Shown piece after piece: positions 34,184 through 43,166 of a stretch of DNA of 64,000 bases. The notes below the pieces were generated by a model. It searched no databases, was not told the DNA's origin, and was given only the letters and a program-made list of their open reading frames with translations. This DNA is from an uncultured Verrucomicrobiales bacterium. Its GTDB lineage: Bacteria; Verrucomicrobiota; Verrucomicrobiia; Verrucomicrobiales; Akkermansiaceae. Each line of letters starts with the position of its first letter. Position 1 is the stretch's first letter. The DNA lies in assembly GCA_937901085.1 (NCBI GenBank), contig CALCHQ010000103.1, forward strand, positions 1-64,000, read 5' to 3'. Made by a program: the position numbers and the translations under genes.

Positions 34184-36629
34184 CGAAATAGGAGATTGGT
34201 CAGACAATGGGGAGGTGGTAGAAGTACATGAAGTGACAACACGTGTGCTACCTCGTTTTTTTCTGGGGCAATCCTTCTGGAATGAGGAAACAGAGGACTG
34301 GGATAACAAGAAGAGAGTACATGGCGATATTCATTTTAATCCCGCCATGTTTGGCACGTTTAATGATGAAAGCGGAACGATGGACGCTAAAAAACGAGCT
34401 GACTGGATGCGCCGCTATACCGTAGAAGAACCGGCAGAAGATGAAGAGTCCGATATGCAAGGATGGACGTATGTTGCGGATTATTCCGTTCACGCTGCAA
34501 CTCCCGACCACACCGCGCCCTACCGCTATTATTTACATGCGCGCATACGAAAGGATAACCTTGTCGAATTTGGAGCCTTTGATACAATACACAAAGGGAA
34601 GGATGCAAAGGTTTATCCTTTGGCCCACATGGGCCTCAATAACGAAACTCCCTTTATTCGGCAAAGGTTACATGGAGATTTGCAGCCTGCTTTAAGAATC
34701 GCGGGAAAGGAAGAATCAGAAAAGGTTCTACTCAAGAATGGTAAATTGATATTTGCTGCGGCTCCAAAGTTAATTGGAGCCTTCATGAATGTAGGTAACG
34801 CACTGGTGACCCTGACCTATGGAAAAACCACTTCATACTTCTTAAAAACATACTATGGACATATCTGGGTATACTGGGGAGCCATACTTGATAATGTCTT
34901 TTACATGGTGGGTATCCCTGTATTCAATACAGATGAGCCAGGCACTCTGGTATACTCTCCTGACGGGGAAAACGCCAAACGAGTGTACGTATCCTTGCCT
35001 CCTACGGAGGACGATCTTCGCTCCAGTTTTGGCGGTGTTCTTGCTCCAGGTGGGGGAAATGTCGCTCCGTTCAAAGGGGGATTTTATAATGCCGTTGAAA
35101 TGCTGTGGGGCGTTGACCCGATGGGCGGAATGGCAGATTCGATGATTCATGTCGATAGGTTTCTGGATAAATACGGTGACCGCGTATCGCCCATTCAGGT
35201 AGCGGAGCGGGCTCTTTGTAAGGTGCAAATATCGAACGATGGGTCACCAGGTATCATTCCCTTGTACCATGGGGATATATACGGAGATTTATCCTTGTTG
35301 GGTTATGAAGGAGGAGTGTTCCAGAATGAAGATGGGGCACTAATTCCGAAAAACGCGGATGAGGTAGTATATAATTTTGAGTATGAGAAAACAGCATCAG
35401 GAGGGTGGGCCACACAGAGTGGGGCAAGCGGGTTTATATGCAGCCGCACGAAGTACTCCAAATTGTGTGATGTTGTTTATTGTGCCCAGGCCTTTTATTC
35501 TGGCAATTTTGGGAAGCACTATTTTATCAGGACGGTGGGGTGTCTTCGCCCATACATGGCCTATAACGATGGTGTGCGGATAGGCGGTGTCGATGTTGCA
35601 CTCACAAGAAAGAAAAGGGAAGAAGAGGAGGATGAAGAGCCTGACCCTCCCATTTGGTATGTACCGCCAGGCGGCGGTGACGATGATGATACAGAAGAAG
35701 AGGATTCTCCTCCGGGTTCAGAAGATGTCGGGGATTGTGGTGTGTGGTTTACCGGCGGGACTGGTGTTTCCGTTAAAGCCTATCAGGACACTCAGGCCTT
35801 GAAAGTCCGATATGAATTCAAGGTTGAAATTACCGACAGCTTTTCGGAAACTGTGCAGCTGCATTATGATGTGAACGCCCGGTTTTCTGTGGCTGACGGT
35901 GGTAGTTATAGCGTGCCTCCCGAAGGTACGACTCTGACAATGTGGTATTACCTTTCGGGGAGTATTGCGAACATTTCGGTACACAACCTCACATCCAGTA
36001 GCGCTTCGGGGGGTGGGTGGACTCCCAACTCTCATCCCACATCTGTAACCGAGTTCAGTCAGACTGGCTTCAGGCAAGGAAGAGCCAGAGCAGAGTTCGG
36101 AACCATGTATGTGACCAATTACGCTGACCCTTCGACCTGTAATCAGAGTAACATTGTACAAGTTACCAGCACAGGCGGCACAAAGAAGGTCACCTGTTCA
36201 ATCAGGTATAAGGATTCCAGAGGTATGATTCGCCGTAAGACGGTGACAGGAACCATGCGGATATATTCGATATCCCTCAGGAGGGCAAACATAAAGAACA
36301 TTCTTAAAAACCACCTAAAGATAAACGCACCTTCCGAAAGTTGCACTGCATCGCCCGGTAGCATTACTGGCAGTACAGGAGGTTCCGCAGGACCACCAAC
36401 GGTGACATACGGAGGGGCAACAATTAAGCCGGTAGCACTACCAACAAACGGAGAGACTTCGGTAACAGGCTCTTTCAAGATGCGTGTGCGCGGCAGCTAT
36501 GGAGAGATGTCTGTGTCGTACAATGTGACCAATGCTTGTTCCGGCTGGTATGAGGAAACACCAAGTAATCGCTTCTCTGTGTCTATATCAGGCACATTCA
36601 AATTGACCGTGGCATCAAGGACGTTTTGA
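34176..36629 (+). CDS. Large prophage appendage protein
   Basis: 817 residues from the ATG at 34176. The N-terminal ~490 residues are beta-rich with no recognised domain. A very acidic, Pro/Gly-rich linker (KKREEEEDEEPDPP, GGGDDDDTEEEDSPPGSE) leads to a C-terminal ~300 residues with Thr/Ser/Gly-rich strands, like Ig-like or carbohydrate-binding domains. A receptor-binding or decoration role is plausible in a mucus-living host. The linker divides it into two independent parts. Confidence 0.6.
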   Translation: MSDEIGDWSDNGEVVEVHEVTTRVLPRFFLGQSFWNEETEDWDNKKRVHGDIHFNPAMFGTFNDESGTMDAKKRADWMRRYTVEEPAEDEESDMQGWTYVADYSVHAATPDHTAPYRYYLHARIRKDNLVEFGAFDTIHKGKDAKVYPLAHMGLNNETPFIRQRLHGDLQPALRIAGKEESEKVLLKNGKLIFAAAPKLIGAFMNVGNALVTLTYGKTTSYFLKTYYGHIWVYWGAILDNVFYMVGIPVFNTDEPGTLVYSPDGENAKRVYVSLPPTEDDLRSSFGGVLAPGGGNVAPFKGGFYNAVEMLWGVDPMGGMADSMIHVDRFLDKYGDRVSPIQVAERALCKVQISNDGSPGIIPLYHGDIYGDLSLLGYEGGVFQNEDGALIPKNADEVVYNFEYEKTASGGWATQSGASGFICSRTKYSKLCDVVYCAQAFYSGNFGKHYFIRTVGCLRPYMAYNDGVRIGGVDVALTRKKREEEEDEEPDPPIWYVPPGGGDDDDTEEEDSPPGSEDVGDCGVWFTGGTGVSVKAYQDTQALKVRYEFKVEITDSFSETVQLHYDVNARFSVADGGSYSVPPEGTTLTMWYYLSGSIANISVHNLTSSSASGGGWTPNSHPTSVTEFSQTGFRQGRARAEFGTMYVTNYADPSTCNQSNIVQVTSTGGTKKVTCSIRYKDSRGMIRRKTVTGTMRIYSISLRRANIKNILKNHLKINAPSESCTASPGSITGSTGGSAGPPTVTYGGATIKPVALPTNGETSVTGSFKMRVRGSYGEMSVSYNVTNACSGWYEETPSNRFSVSISGTFKLTVASRTF

Positions 36630-36646
36630 CGTGCCGACTGAGTATT

Positions 36647-37009
36647 ATGGCAACAATTATTGGAACAGTCGGCGTATTCGGGCTTGATGAAGACCAGCAG
36701 GGCATCCTGTTGGAGTCTCAGGATATCGACTACAAGCCTGACTCTAAAATACAGAGGGACTACCGAGGAAAAAAGGTAGGCATCATTTTCTACGATGACC
36801 AGACTGATGTCAGCATGAAGGGGTATATTCCACGAGAAAACCCGGCAGACATTAAGGTCGCGCAGACGCTTGTTCTGGCCAATGTCGCGCCGGATCACGG
36901 CTTAAGTACCGTTTCAAGCGGTACGAATATAGTGACCGGGATTAAAATCGGGCTGAAAAATGAAGACCTCGCATCCTTTGAGGTATCTTCCACCATTTAC
37001 GATTTCTGA
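36647..37009 (+). CDS. Probable tail tube protein
   Basis: 120 residues from the ATG at 36647. All-beta pattern (IIGTVGVFGLDEDQQGILLE, VGIIFYDDQTDVSMKGYIP, LASFEVSSTIYDF), which fits the tail tube fold, including a strand-loop-strand start. Position before a short gene, the tail assembly chaperone and the tape measure matches the V/MTP slot. The function is assigned from order and fold pattern. Confidence 0.58.
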   Translation: MATIIGTVGVFGLDEDQQGILLESQDIDYKPDSKIQRDYRGKKVGIIFYDDQTDVSMKGYIPRENPADIKVAQTLVLANVAPDHGLSTVSSGTNIVTGIKIGLKNEDLASFEVSSTIYDF

Positions 37010-37443
37010 TGCAGAAGAAACCCTCAACCGATGCGCTGAACTACATTCGTTCCCGCGATGGAGAACTCGAATCCCTGATGCTGGCGGCATGCCTGACAGC
37101 CTTGGGGATTCCTTTTTCCGAACGCCCGGCTTTTTCTGTTTCCGGGGATACCGAGCCCGTGGTGAACTGGCTCTTTGATGAATCTTCTCTCGATGGCAAG
37201 TTCAAAGCCAGTGAGATGATTGCGCGGTGGCAGGATAAAGGCTGGATAACCCGCACCGACAATGACCACCCGCTTGCCTACATGGCCGCAGCTATGAGAA
37301 ACCTTTGCACGCTTATCAATCACCACATTGGCCTTGCTCCCAAGGTGGAGCTGGTGAAGCGCGGCAACAAGACCCTCGTTATTCCCGAGGGAACACCAGA
37401 ATCCCAGCTGGCGATCCTGATTAACAAGTTCACGAAAAGATGA
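37009..37443 (+). CDS. Prophage protein, unknown
   Basis: 144 residues; the ATG shares its first base with the previous stop. Pattern: DALNYIRSRDGELESLMLAA, ALGIPFSERPAF, LAYMAAAMRNLCTLINHHIG. Helical, no family recognised. It ends directly at the AT-rich cargo block, and the tail genes resume at 38618. Confidence 0.65.
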   Translation: MQKKPSTDALNYIRSRDGELESLMLAACLTALGIPFSERPAFSVSGDTEPVVNWLFDESSLDGKFKASEMIARWQDKGWITRTDNDHPLAYMAAAMRNLCTLINHHIGLAPKVELVKRGNKTLVIPEGTPESQLAILINKFTKR

Positions 37444-37499
37444 TTTTTAAACCTATTTATGCACTTTTGTATATTAATTTTTAATACCCATCAAACGTA

Positions 37500-38543
37500 T
37501 TAATCGCGCAATCTGACAACTCGCATCCTTTTTCTGTACGCTGCTTTATATAAATTAATTAGGCGCAAGAACAATTCATTGGGGCTATCATAAGATTGTT
37601 CTAGGAGTTCATTCCGCATTGTTTTTATTTCATCACAATGTTCACCGAAAATGTTTTGTGAATAAAAATACAGGTTAAAAGACGCGTGTAGGTAGATTGT
37701 ACCGAATACTGAGTCAATATCATCTGTTACAAGTCCTTTACTTTCATACTCGGCATAAGTTTCCTTACATGATTCAAGAAGTCTTTGAAGTCTGGATATT
37801 CCTGATGGATGGGTCGAATGATTTCTTAAAGATACTTGGTCAATAAAAACAAACATGCTGCACACTTCTACAATGGATAATACTCTTTTTTTAAATGCAG
37901 TTGAGAACGATGACGGCTCAATAGATTCTTTGTCTAAATATTGAGAAAGCGCAGATTCATCAGCCATATTTTCATGGTGCATTCCTTGTTCAATCTCCCC
38001 ACAACTAAACATGAAGTAATGTGCTAGTTCATGTAATATTATAAACCCCAAACTATACAAAGAAATTTCTGATGCAACATCTGAATGTTTAAAATTGCGT
38101 ATATCGTAGTGCAACTCTGGCAAAGGAATGTATCTATTGGGCCATGTTACGACCTTACCTTGTGAAAGTTCTTTACAACGGCGCATAGCTAATAATACAT
38201 CTGCACTGAGTAGAATTTTTCGACGTCTTTCGATATTGCCACCAAAATTCACGGCATCGCTAAGCTTATGGTTTACATATATTGATAGCCATAAAAACTC
38301 CAACATTAAAGAAGATATAAAAATCTGTTTTCGAGCAGGTCGACATTTAGCAAATATTTTTTTACAATCTATCATATAGATTTCAAACCCTTCTAGATAA
38401 GAAAGAGTTTGCTTTGAAAATAATGATAGAATGCATGGTAAGTAACTTGCGTATTGGGAGAGAGGAGATAATACAGAGCTTTTGTTTCCCCAAAAATAGA
38501 AATTAATTTCTGCCGATGTGCCTATATAGATTTTCTGTCTCAT
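37500..38543 (-). CDS. Lit-like (peptidase U49) zinc protease, probable phage-exclusion cargo
   Basis: 347 residues in AT-rich DNA, opposite to the tail genes. The zinc motif is IILHELAHYF (H171-E-x-x-H175) with a likely third ligand in HHENMADESAL (E191 or D195), followed by THPSGISRLQRL. This arrangement resembles the peptidase U49 family that includes the E. coli e14 prophage Lit protease. Lit cleaves EF-Tu upon T4 infection and stops phage growth. The substrate here is unknown. It has its own promoter with a near-leaderless mRNA. The N-terminal ~150 residues have no recognised domain. Confidence 0.72.
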   Translation of the reverse strand: MRQKIYIGTSAEINFYFWGNKSSVLSPLSQYASYLPCILSLFSKQTLSYLEGFEIYMIDCKKIFAKCRPARKQIFISSLMLEFLWLSIYVNHKLSDAVNFGGNIERRRKILLSADVLLAMRRCKELSQGKVVTWPNRYIPLPELHYDIRNFKHSDVASEISLYSLGFIILHELAHYFMFSCGEIEQGMHHENMADESALSQYLDKESIEPSSFSTAFKKRVLSIVEVCSMFVFIDQVSLRNHSTHPSGISRLQRLLESCKETYAEYESKGLVTDDIDSVFGTIYLHASFNLYFYSQNIFGEHCDEIKTMRNELLEQSYDSPNELFLRLINLYKAAYRKRMRVVRLRD

Positions 38544-38552
38544 ATTGGCATA

Positions 38553-38581
38553 CTTCTACCATAGAACCTATAATTCTTCAA
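38553..38581 (-). promoter_or_regulatory. Promoter of the Lit-like gene
   Basis: TTGAAG (38576-38581), 17 bp, TAGAAG with extended TGG (38553-38558) on the minus strand. The -10 box ends 10 bp before the ATG at 38543. Confidence 0.52.
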
Positions 38582-38617
38582 GTTTATATTTCACTTTTGA
38601 CATCTCGGCAATGTATT

Positions 38618-39046
38618 ATGCCTACCATTTCCATATCCACCCGCGAGGACAGCAACAATCGCGCTATGCTCGCACCACCCACCCGCACCACCAGCGGAGT
38701 AACGCTTCGCCCCATTTCCCTAGGCTCGCTAGAAATCCTGCGCCAGCTCAACAATTCGCTGGCTAGCGCAGAGGCCGACATGGGGGAAATCGACACCCGC
38801 ACACTCACCGAGTTCCTGTGGGTTCACGGAGCCCCGATAGATGAGGTGCTCGATACGGTCTACAATCATCCGACTCAGGTCGGGTTGAAAGCCACGGCAT
38901 TTGCCATGAGCATCAGCCCGGCAGAGCTGCGGGGCATTACCACGTCTCTGGCTGCTGATCGTGCCGCAATCCAAAGCGCAAGTGCCGAGCCGATTCCTGA
39001 CCCGGATGCTCCGACCTCCCCAAACGCGCACACCCCTCGCTCGTAG
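38618..39046 (+). CDS. Tail assembly chaperone (G-like)
   Basis: 142 residues from the ATG at 38618. The central part (FLWVHGAPIDEVLDTVYNHP, AFAMSISPAELRGITTSLA) is helical, as in tail assembly chaperones, and it lies immediately before the tape measure gene. The last codons contain the slippery heptamer C CCA AAC (39019-39025), after which the -1 frame stays open to 39252. The short product ends at TAG 39046; the frameshifted product would be the GT-type fusion. Confidence 0.75.
   Translation: MPTISISTREDSNNRAMLAPPTRTTSGVTLRPISLGSLEILRQLNNSLASAEADMGEIDTRTLTEFLWVHGAPIDEVLDTVYNHPTQVGLKATAFAMSISPAELRGITTSLAADRAAIQSASAEPIPDPDAPTSPNAHTPRS
39019..39025 (+). promoter_or_regulatory. Candidate -1 ribosomal frameshift site CCCAAAC
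   Basis: In the zero frame the bases read TCC CCA AAC, matching X XXY YYZ (C CCA AAC). A -1 slip re-pairs as CCC AAA and continues CGC GCA CAC. Lambda and many siphophages make G-GT proteins this way at this gene position. Confidence 0.65.
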
Positions 39047-39252
39047 CATCGCTGATTTTCACAGTTGCACGAGCGACGGGGTGGAGCGAAGAATACATCC
39101 TGTGGATGCCGCTGCGCCGAGCTTTGCAATATGCGCACGCTGCTTGGATTAGCGAAGGAACAAGCACCGATTGGCGCAACGCTAGCGAGGAAGAATCGGG
39201 TGAAGCAACTTCTCTCTATAACCGACTCAAACACCTGACCAGACATGGCTGA
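39025..39252 (+). CDS. Frameshifted T extension of the tail assembly chaperone
   Basis: In the -1 frame after the slippery site the sequence reads RAHPSLVASLIFTVARATG, then WSEEYILWMPLRRALQYAHA, then WRNASEEESGEATSLYNRLKH. WSxxxILxMPLxxxLQY is typical of the T-domain of chaperones such as those of HK97-like phages. It has no start codon of its own, so it must be made by frameshifting. It ends 8 bp inside the tape measure gene. Confidence 0.7.
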   Translation, partial: RAHPSLVASLIFTVARATGWSEEYILWMPLRRALQYAHAAWISEGTSTDWRNASEEESGEATSLYNRLKHLTRHG

Positions 39253-41635
39253 CGTTACATTCACTTTCTCCGGTGATGCTTCTGCACTCAATGCTGCACT
39301 TACTGAAATCAAACAGGAGATAGGCAAGACCAAAGAAGCGGTTGGCGGCATGGCTGGAAAGTTTGCCGTGGCTTTTACCGCCATCCAAGCCGGCATTGCC
39401 GCAGTTAAGAGCGCATTCAGCAGCCTGGGGGAAATCTCCTCGGCTGCTGCAGCTATGGAGCAGACCTCACTTGCCTTTACGGTGATGATGGGCGATGCAG
39501 CTGCCGCAGCTGAATATGTGGCGCAGTTAAAAAAATATGCTGCGGAAACACCTTTTGAGTTCGGGGATATTTCCGATGCTGGAAAGACCTTGCTTTCCAT
39601 GGGAACGGCTGTTGAAAAAAGTGTGACGGTAATCAGAAAGCTGGGCGACATAGCTTCGGTCTCCGGTAAGCCGCTCAAAGAACTGGCATTCCTCTATGCC
39701 AAGGTACAGAACTCTGGGCTGAGTAATGAAGTTGCAGAATCCCTGGAAATGCAAGGCGTGCCTATACGCAAGTTGATTGCGGAAATGAGGGGCATTTCAT
39801 TCGAGGACGTGTTCAAGAGAATTTCTAAGCGGCGGTTTAATCTGTCTGACCTCGATGCGGCTTTAGACAAATTAACCGGGGCTGGTGGCTTGCTGGAGAA
39901 CATGACTCTGCGCCAGTCTCAGACTTTCTCCGGCATGCTTAGTACGCTTATCGATGGGTTCAATGCCTTAGCTGTGGAGTTGGGTACTCCCATCAATGCG
40001 GCCATGATGCCAGTCATGCAGGAATTGACTGCCTATCTGGAGTCCATTGCTCCACAGGTACAGGAGTTTGCTCAGGGGATTGCCTGGTGTTTCACCGGGA
40101 TAGTGGATGTCATATCGCCCATTATCTCGGGCATTGGCTCTTTAGTCAAGATGCTGGGAGGAGCCAAGACTGTGGTTGCTTCGCTGGCCGCAGCCATGCT
40201 CATGTATGTGGGGAACAGCAAAGCTGCAACCGCATCTACAGTATCGCTCCGAGGGTCGATGGCCTCGCTTGTAACCACAATGAAGGGTCTGAACATGACC
40301 ACCTTTGTGACTGGGTTCAAATCGGCTATGACCGGGATTCGCTCGGCAATGGCTGCTTCTTTGACCGGAATGAAAGTCATGTGGTCTACGGCATGGACCA
40401 CGATGGCCACCGTAACCCGTGCTGCGATGGTGGCGGTGAAAGCGGCCGTTGTCAGCACCGGCATCGGTTTGATTATCGTGGGCATTGGTGAAGCCCTGGG
40501 TGCTCTCTATTCTTGGTTCATGGGGAACTCTGAAGCCGCCAAGGAAGCCGCTCAATCTGCCCGCGAGTTTGAGAAATCGCTCAAAGGGCTCAATAAACGA
40601 GCCAGCAAAATCACGACTCACGAGCAGTATGAGGATTTTATCGAATCTCTTGATGAACAGATTGCCGACTTGCAATCACGCCGTAATGAAGCCAGAGCTG
40701 AGGAAAAGGACGAACTGGTGAAAGCACTTGATCGTCAGATGAACGCTCTCCAGCGCAAGCGTGTCGAGTACAGCCGGATCATCCCGCTGCAGATTGAAGC
40801 CGCAGAGGCGGCCGAACGTGAAGCAGCCGCAGCAAGAGTACAAACAGAAGCTCAGGAGGAGTTGCGGAAGAAGATTGAGGCTACACAGCAAAGAATGCTT
40901 GAACTGCGGAACCAGCAGCACGAAACTGAGCGAGAGCGTTACCTTTCCGGGCAGGATACAGAAACGCAGATACGCTTACGCCTGAGTGATGCCGGAGGCT
41001 TCCAATCATTGGAGGAATTGCAGAAAGCTATCCGTGATATGGAGAACAGGATAGGCTGGGCAAATGTGGGAGACGATGCCCGCTATGAACGGCTTATCAA
41101 GACATACAATAAAATCATGGAGCTTCGCCGCCAGCTCCACGAGCAGGAACGCCGCGAGCAGCAGCACCAGCAGGAGGAAGCAGAAAAAGCCCGGCAAACT
41201 GCCGAGGAAGCCACTCGTGACTACGCCGACCGCATGGCTTTACTGCAAGCCGAGATTGCTCAGGATGAGCGTAAGCTGGAAATCCTGAAACGGCAGCAGC
41301 GTATTGTTGAGCTTACAGCCGACTATCGCCGCAAGGGGCTGGAGGATGCCGAGCAGCTTGCCCGGCAGATGGTGGAGGCTGAGCTGAACGCCGAGATTGC
41401 CCGAGAGAAGAATCGCGAGAAGCAGAATCGGGGCAATAATCGTATGTCCTCCGCATGGATTCAAGGTTCACAGGCCGGAGTCGGCGGTGGTGGGCGTTCC
41501 TATCTCATAGGCGGTGGCCCGATGTTGACCGAATCCAAGAAGCATACGACCTTGCTTCGCGAAGTGCGCGATGCTGTGAGGAAGCGTCAGCAGGTGAAAG
41601 TGACCGGAAATGTGGATGCTGTAATAGCTGATTAA
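39245..41635 (+). CDS. Tape measure protein
   Basis: 796 residues. The N-terminus (LNAALTEIKQEIGKTKEAVG, then QTSLAFTVMMGDAAAAAEYV, FEFGDISDAGKTLLSMG) is the conserved tape-measure start. Hydrophobic segments lie in the middle (VVASLAAAMLMYVGNS, AVVSTGIGLIIVGIGEALG) and a long coiled coil rich in Glu, Arg and Gln follows. It sets tail length and forms the pore for DNA entry; its length predicts a tail of roughly 110-120 nm if the usual ~1.5 A per residue applies. Confidence 0.92.
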   Translation: MADVTFTFSGDASALNAALTEIKQEIGKTKEAVGGMAGKFAVAFTAIQAGIAAVKSAFSSLGEISSAAAAMEQTSLAFTVMMGDAAAAAEYVAQLKKYAAETPFEFGDISDAGKTLLSMGTAVEKSVTVIRKLGDIASVSGKPLKELAFLYAKVQNSGLSNEVAESLEMQGVPIRKLIAEMRGISFEDVFKRISKRRFNLSDLDAALDKLTGAGGLLENMTLRQSQTFSGMLSTLIDGFNALAVELGTPINAAMMPVMQELTAYLESIAPQVQEFAQGIAWCFTGIVDVISPIISGIGSLVKMLGGAKTVVASLAAAMLMYVGNSKAATASTVSLRGSMASLVTTMKGLNMTTFVTGFKSAMTGIRSAMAASLTGMKVMWSTAWTTMATVTRAAMVAVKAAVVSTGIGLIIVGIGEALGALYSWFMGNSEAAKEAAQSAREFEKSLKGLNKRASKITTHEQYEDFIESLDEQIADLQSRRNEARAEEKDELVKALDRQMNALQRKRVEYSRIIPLQIEAAEAAEREAAAARVQTEAQEELRKKIEATQQRMLELRNQQHETERERYLSGQDTETQIRLRLSDAGGFQSLEELQKAIRDMENRIGWANVGDDARYERLIKTYNKIMELRRQLHEQERREQQHQQEEAEKARQTAEEATRDYADRMALLQAEIAQDERKLEILKRQQRIVELTADYRRKGLEDAEQLARQMVEAELNAEIAREKNREKQNRGNNRMSSAWIQGSQAGVGGGGRSYLIGGGPMLTESKKHTTLLREVRDAVRKRQQVKVTGNVDAVIAD

Positions 41636-41695
41636 ATATCTTCGTAAAGTATTGAAAATAAGTGTAAAAAAGCGAAAGAAAAAGCAAAAAAGTCC

Positions 41696-41723
41696 TTGCA
41701 TATTGTTCGCAATCTGCTATACT
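41696..41723 (+). promoter_or_regulatory. Duplicated promoter cassette, copy 1
   Basis: TTGCAT, 16 bp, TATACT with extended TGC. The flanks GAAAGAAAAAGCAAAAAAG upstream and TAGATAAAAGCC downstream recur almost identically at 44985-45055. It drives the four-gene cluster 41762-43088. Confidence 0.72.
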
Positions 41724-41761
41724 ATTCACCATAGATAAAAGCCTAACGCTTAACATATTAA

Positions 41762-42160
41762 ATGGCCATGAATACCGCCACCAAGACCGCCGTAGCCGAA
41801 AACGCCGCCCAGAACGAGATGAAGCGCAACAGCATCACATGGGAGTACAAATACCAGCTCTTAAGCTTCATGACCGAGTATGAAACGCTGGAACAGTACG
41901 AGCAGCAGAAAGCCGCCCTCCTTCGCCGGGCTGAATACAGCACAGAACTCCTCCACATCCTCGACACGCGCCGAGCCGTAGAAATGATGGAGGAGTTCAA
42001 AGCTGAGAACGAGCGCCTCAAAGACCGCATCAGCGAGCAGAAGCGCATCCTGACGTATAAAGCCAAATACCTGATGCGGGCTGTGGAGTTCCTGAAAGAG
42101 GTGAATATCCAAGCAACTTCACCTGCATTGGAAATCGCCGCCAAGTTCCTGAATGACTAA
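41762..42160 (+). CDS. Small prophage protein, coiled coil
   Basis: 132 residues (the ATG at 41768 is also possible). Helical and charged, with a coiled-coil stretch (RRAVEMMEEFKAENERLKDR). Unknown function. First gene of a four-gene unit with a dedicated promoter and terminator, lying between the tape measure and tail fibre genes, where tail-tip genes would normally be. The separate control suggests these are not structural. Confidence 0.62.
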   Translation: MAMNTATKTAVAENAAQNEMKRNSITWEYKYQLLSFMTEYETLEQYEQQKAALLRRAEYSTELLHILDTRRAVEMMEEFKAENERLKDRISEQKRILTYKAKYLMRAVEFLKEVNIQATSPALEIAAKFLND

Positions 42161-42173
42161 TCCCATAACGACC

Positions 42174-42431
42174 ATGAGCGCGACCATAACGACCGTCTAC
42201 CATAACAAGGCAGGTGAAATCGTGGCTAGCTGGGAAGCTGCAGAGAGCGTGACCTACCACACCATCTGTACAGACGAGCAAGCAGACGCAGCCGAGGAGA
42301 TACTGGTGAACATGGCCCACGAGTTTGCCGAGAAGCACTACAAGGAAGTACAGAAGCAAAACTACTCCATTCGCGGAGCCAAGCTTGAGAATGGCACCTG
42401 CTACATGCAGACTAAGGTGTGGAAAGCATAA
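42174..42431 (+). CDS. Small prophage protein, unknown
   Basis: 85 residues from the ATG at 42174 (MSATITTVYHNKAGE). A start at 42153 overlapping the previous gene is possible, but the AACGACCATG context matches neighbouring starts such as AATAACCATG at 42774. Alpha/beta pattern; family not recognised. Confidence 0.55.
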   Translation: MSATITTVYHNKAGEIVASWEAAESVTYHTICTDEQADAAEEILVNMAHEFAEKHYKEVQKQNYSIRGAKLENGTCYMQTKVWKA

Positions 42432-42444
42432 CTACAGTAACGTC

Positions 42445-42741
42445 ATGAAAGAGCAGGAACGCAAAGAGAAAGCTATCCGGGAGTATAACGAAGTGTACCC
42501 CAAGTACAAAGCGGAGTTCGACCGAGGTGCCGAGGCCATCTCCAAATGGGTAGAGCATCAGGATGAGCCGAAAAAGTCGAAGCTCTATAAGGCCATCCTC
42601 GATGAAACCGTGGCGAACTGCAACGCCATAGCTGAACGATTCATAGAGGTGTGCGGAGCTGCTTACTACTACGGCCATACTGTTGACAAAATGCTCTGGG
42701 CGCATGCCGTAAAGACTCTGTACTACCTCCGCACCCGATGA
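42445..42741 (+). CDS. Small prophage protein, unknown
   Basis: 98 residues from the ATG at 42445. Charged helical start (KEQERKEKAIREYNEVYPKY), then a helical domain with AERFIEVCGAAYYYGHTVDKMLW. Its C-terminal half parallels the next protein (EFSKIAGLALYHELVVDMNLL), so the two are probably paralogues. Function unknown. Confidence 0.6.
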   Translation: MKEQERKEKAIREYNEVYPKYKAEFDRGAEAISKWVEHQDEPKKSKLYKAILDETVANCNAIAERFIEVCGAAYYYGHTVDKMLWAHAVKTLYYLRTR

Positions 42742-42773
42742 TTTTCTCCAACAACAAACACCACACAATAACC

Positions 42774-43088
42774 ATGATAAACGCAACTAAAGAAGAAATC
42801 GCAAAGGCCTACGAGGCCAAGGCAACGGAGTTCCAATCAGCCCTCGATAAGACGATGGCGATAATGGATAACTACCAAGCAGCTATTGAGAGTGATGCTG
42901 AAAAGGATGAGTTCGAAAAAGCTCGGACTGAGTACAGCGACAATATAGTTCAATACGCAAAAAACAATGACCGCCTGAGTCTGGAGTTCAGCAAGATTGC
43001 CGGGCTTGCCCTGTACCATGAGCTGGTGGTGGATATGAACCTGCTGAGCGTGGCCATGAACTACGTAGACCAGCACCGCCCTGAATAA
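42774..43088 (+). CDS. Small prophage protein, unknown
   Basis: 104 residues from the ATG at 42774 (MINATKEEIAKAYEAK). An upstream in-frame ATG at 42738 overlaps the previous stop. Fully helical, similar in layout to the preceding gene product. It is the last gene of the unit closed by the terminator at 43115. Confidence 0.6.
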   Translation: MINATKEEIAKAYEAKATEFQSALDKTMAIMDNYQAAIESDAEKDEFEKARTEYSDNIVQYAKNNDRLSLEFSKIAGLALYHELVVDMNLLSVAMNYVDQHRPE

Positions 43089-43114
43089 GCGAGAGAATCA
43101 ACATAGATTCTTAC

Positions 43115-43147
43115 CGGGAGGCAGACACCACGCTGCCCCCGTTTTTT
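43115..43147 (+). terminator. Rho-independent terminator
   Basis: CGGGAGGCAG, 8-base loop, CTGCCCCCG (one bulge) and six T residues. It closes the small-gene unit 27 bp after its last stop and precedes the tail fibre gene. Confidence 0.85.
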
Positions 43148-43166
43148 GACGTTCCGCTCATAGCAT

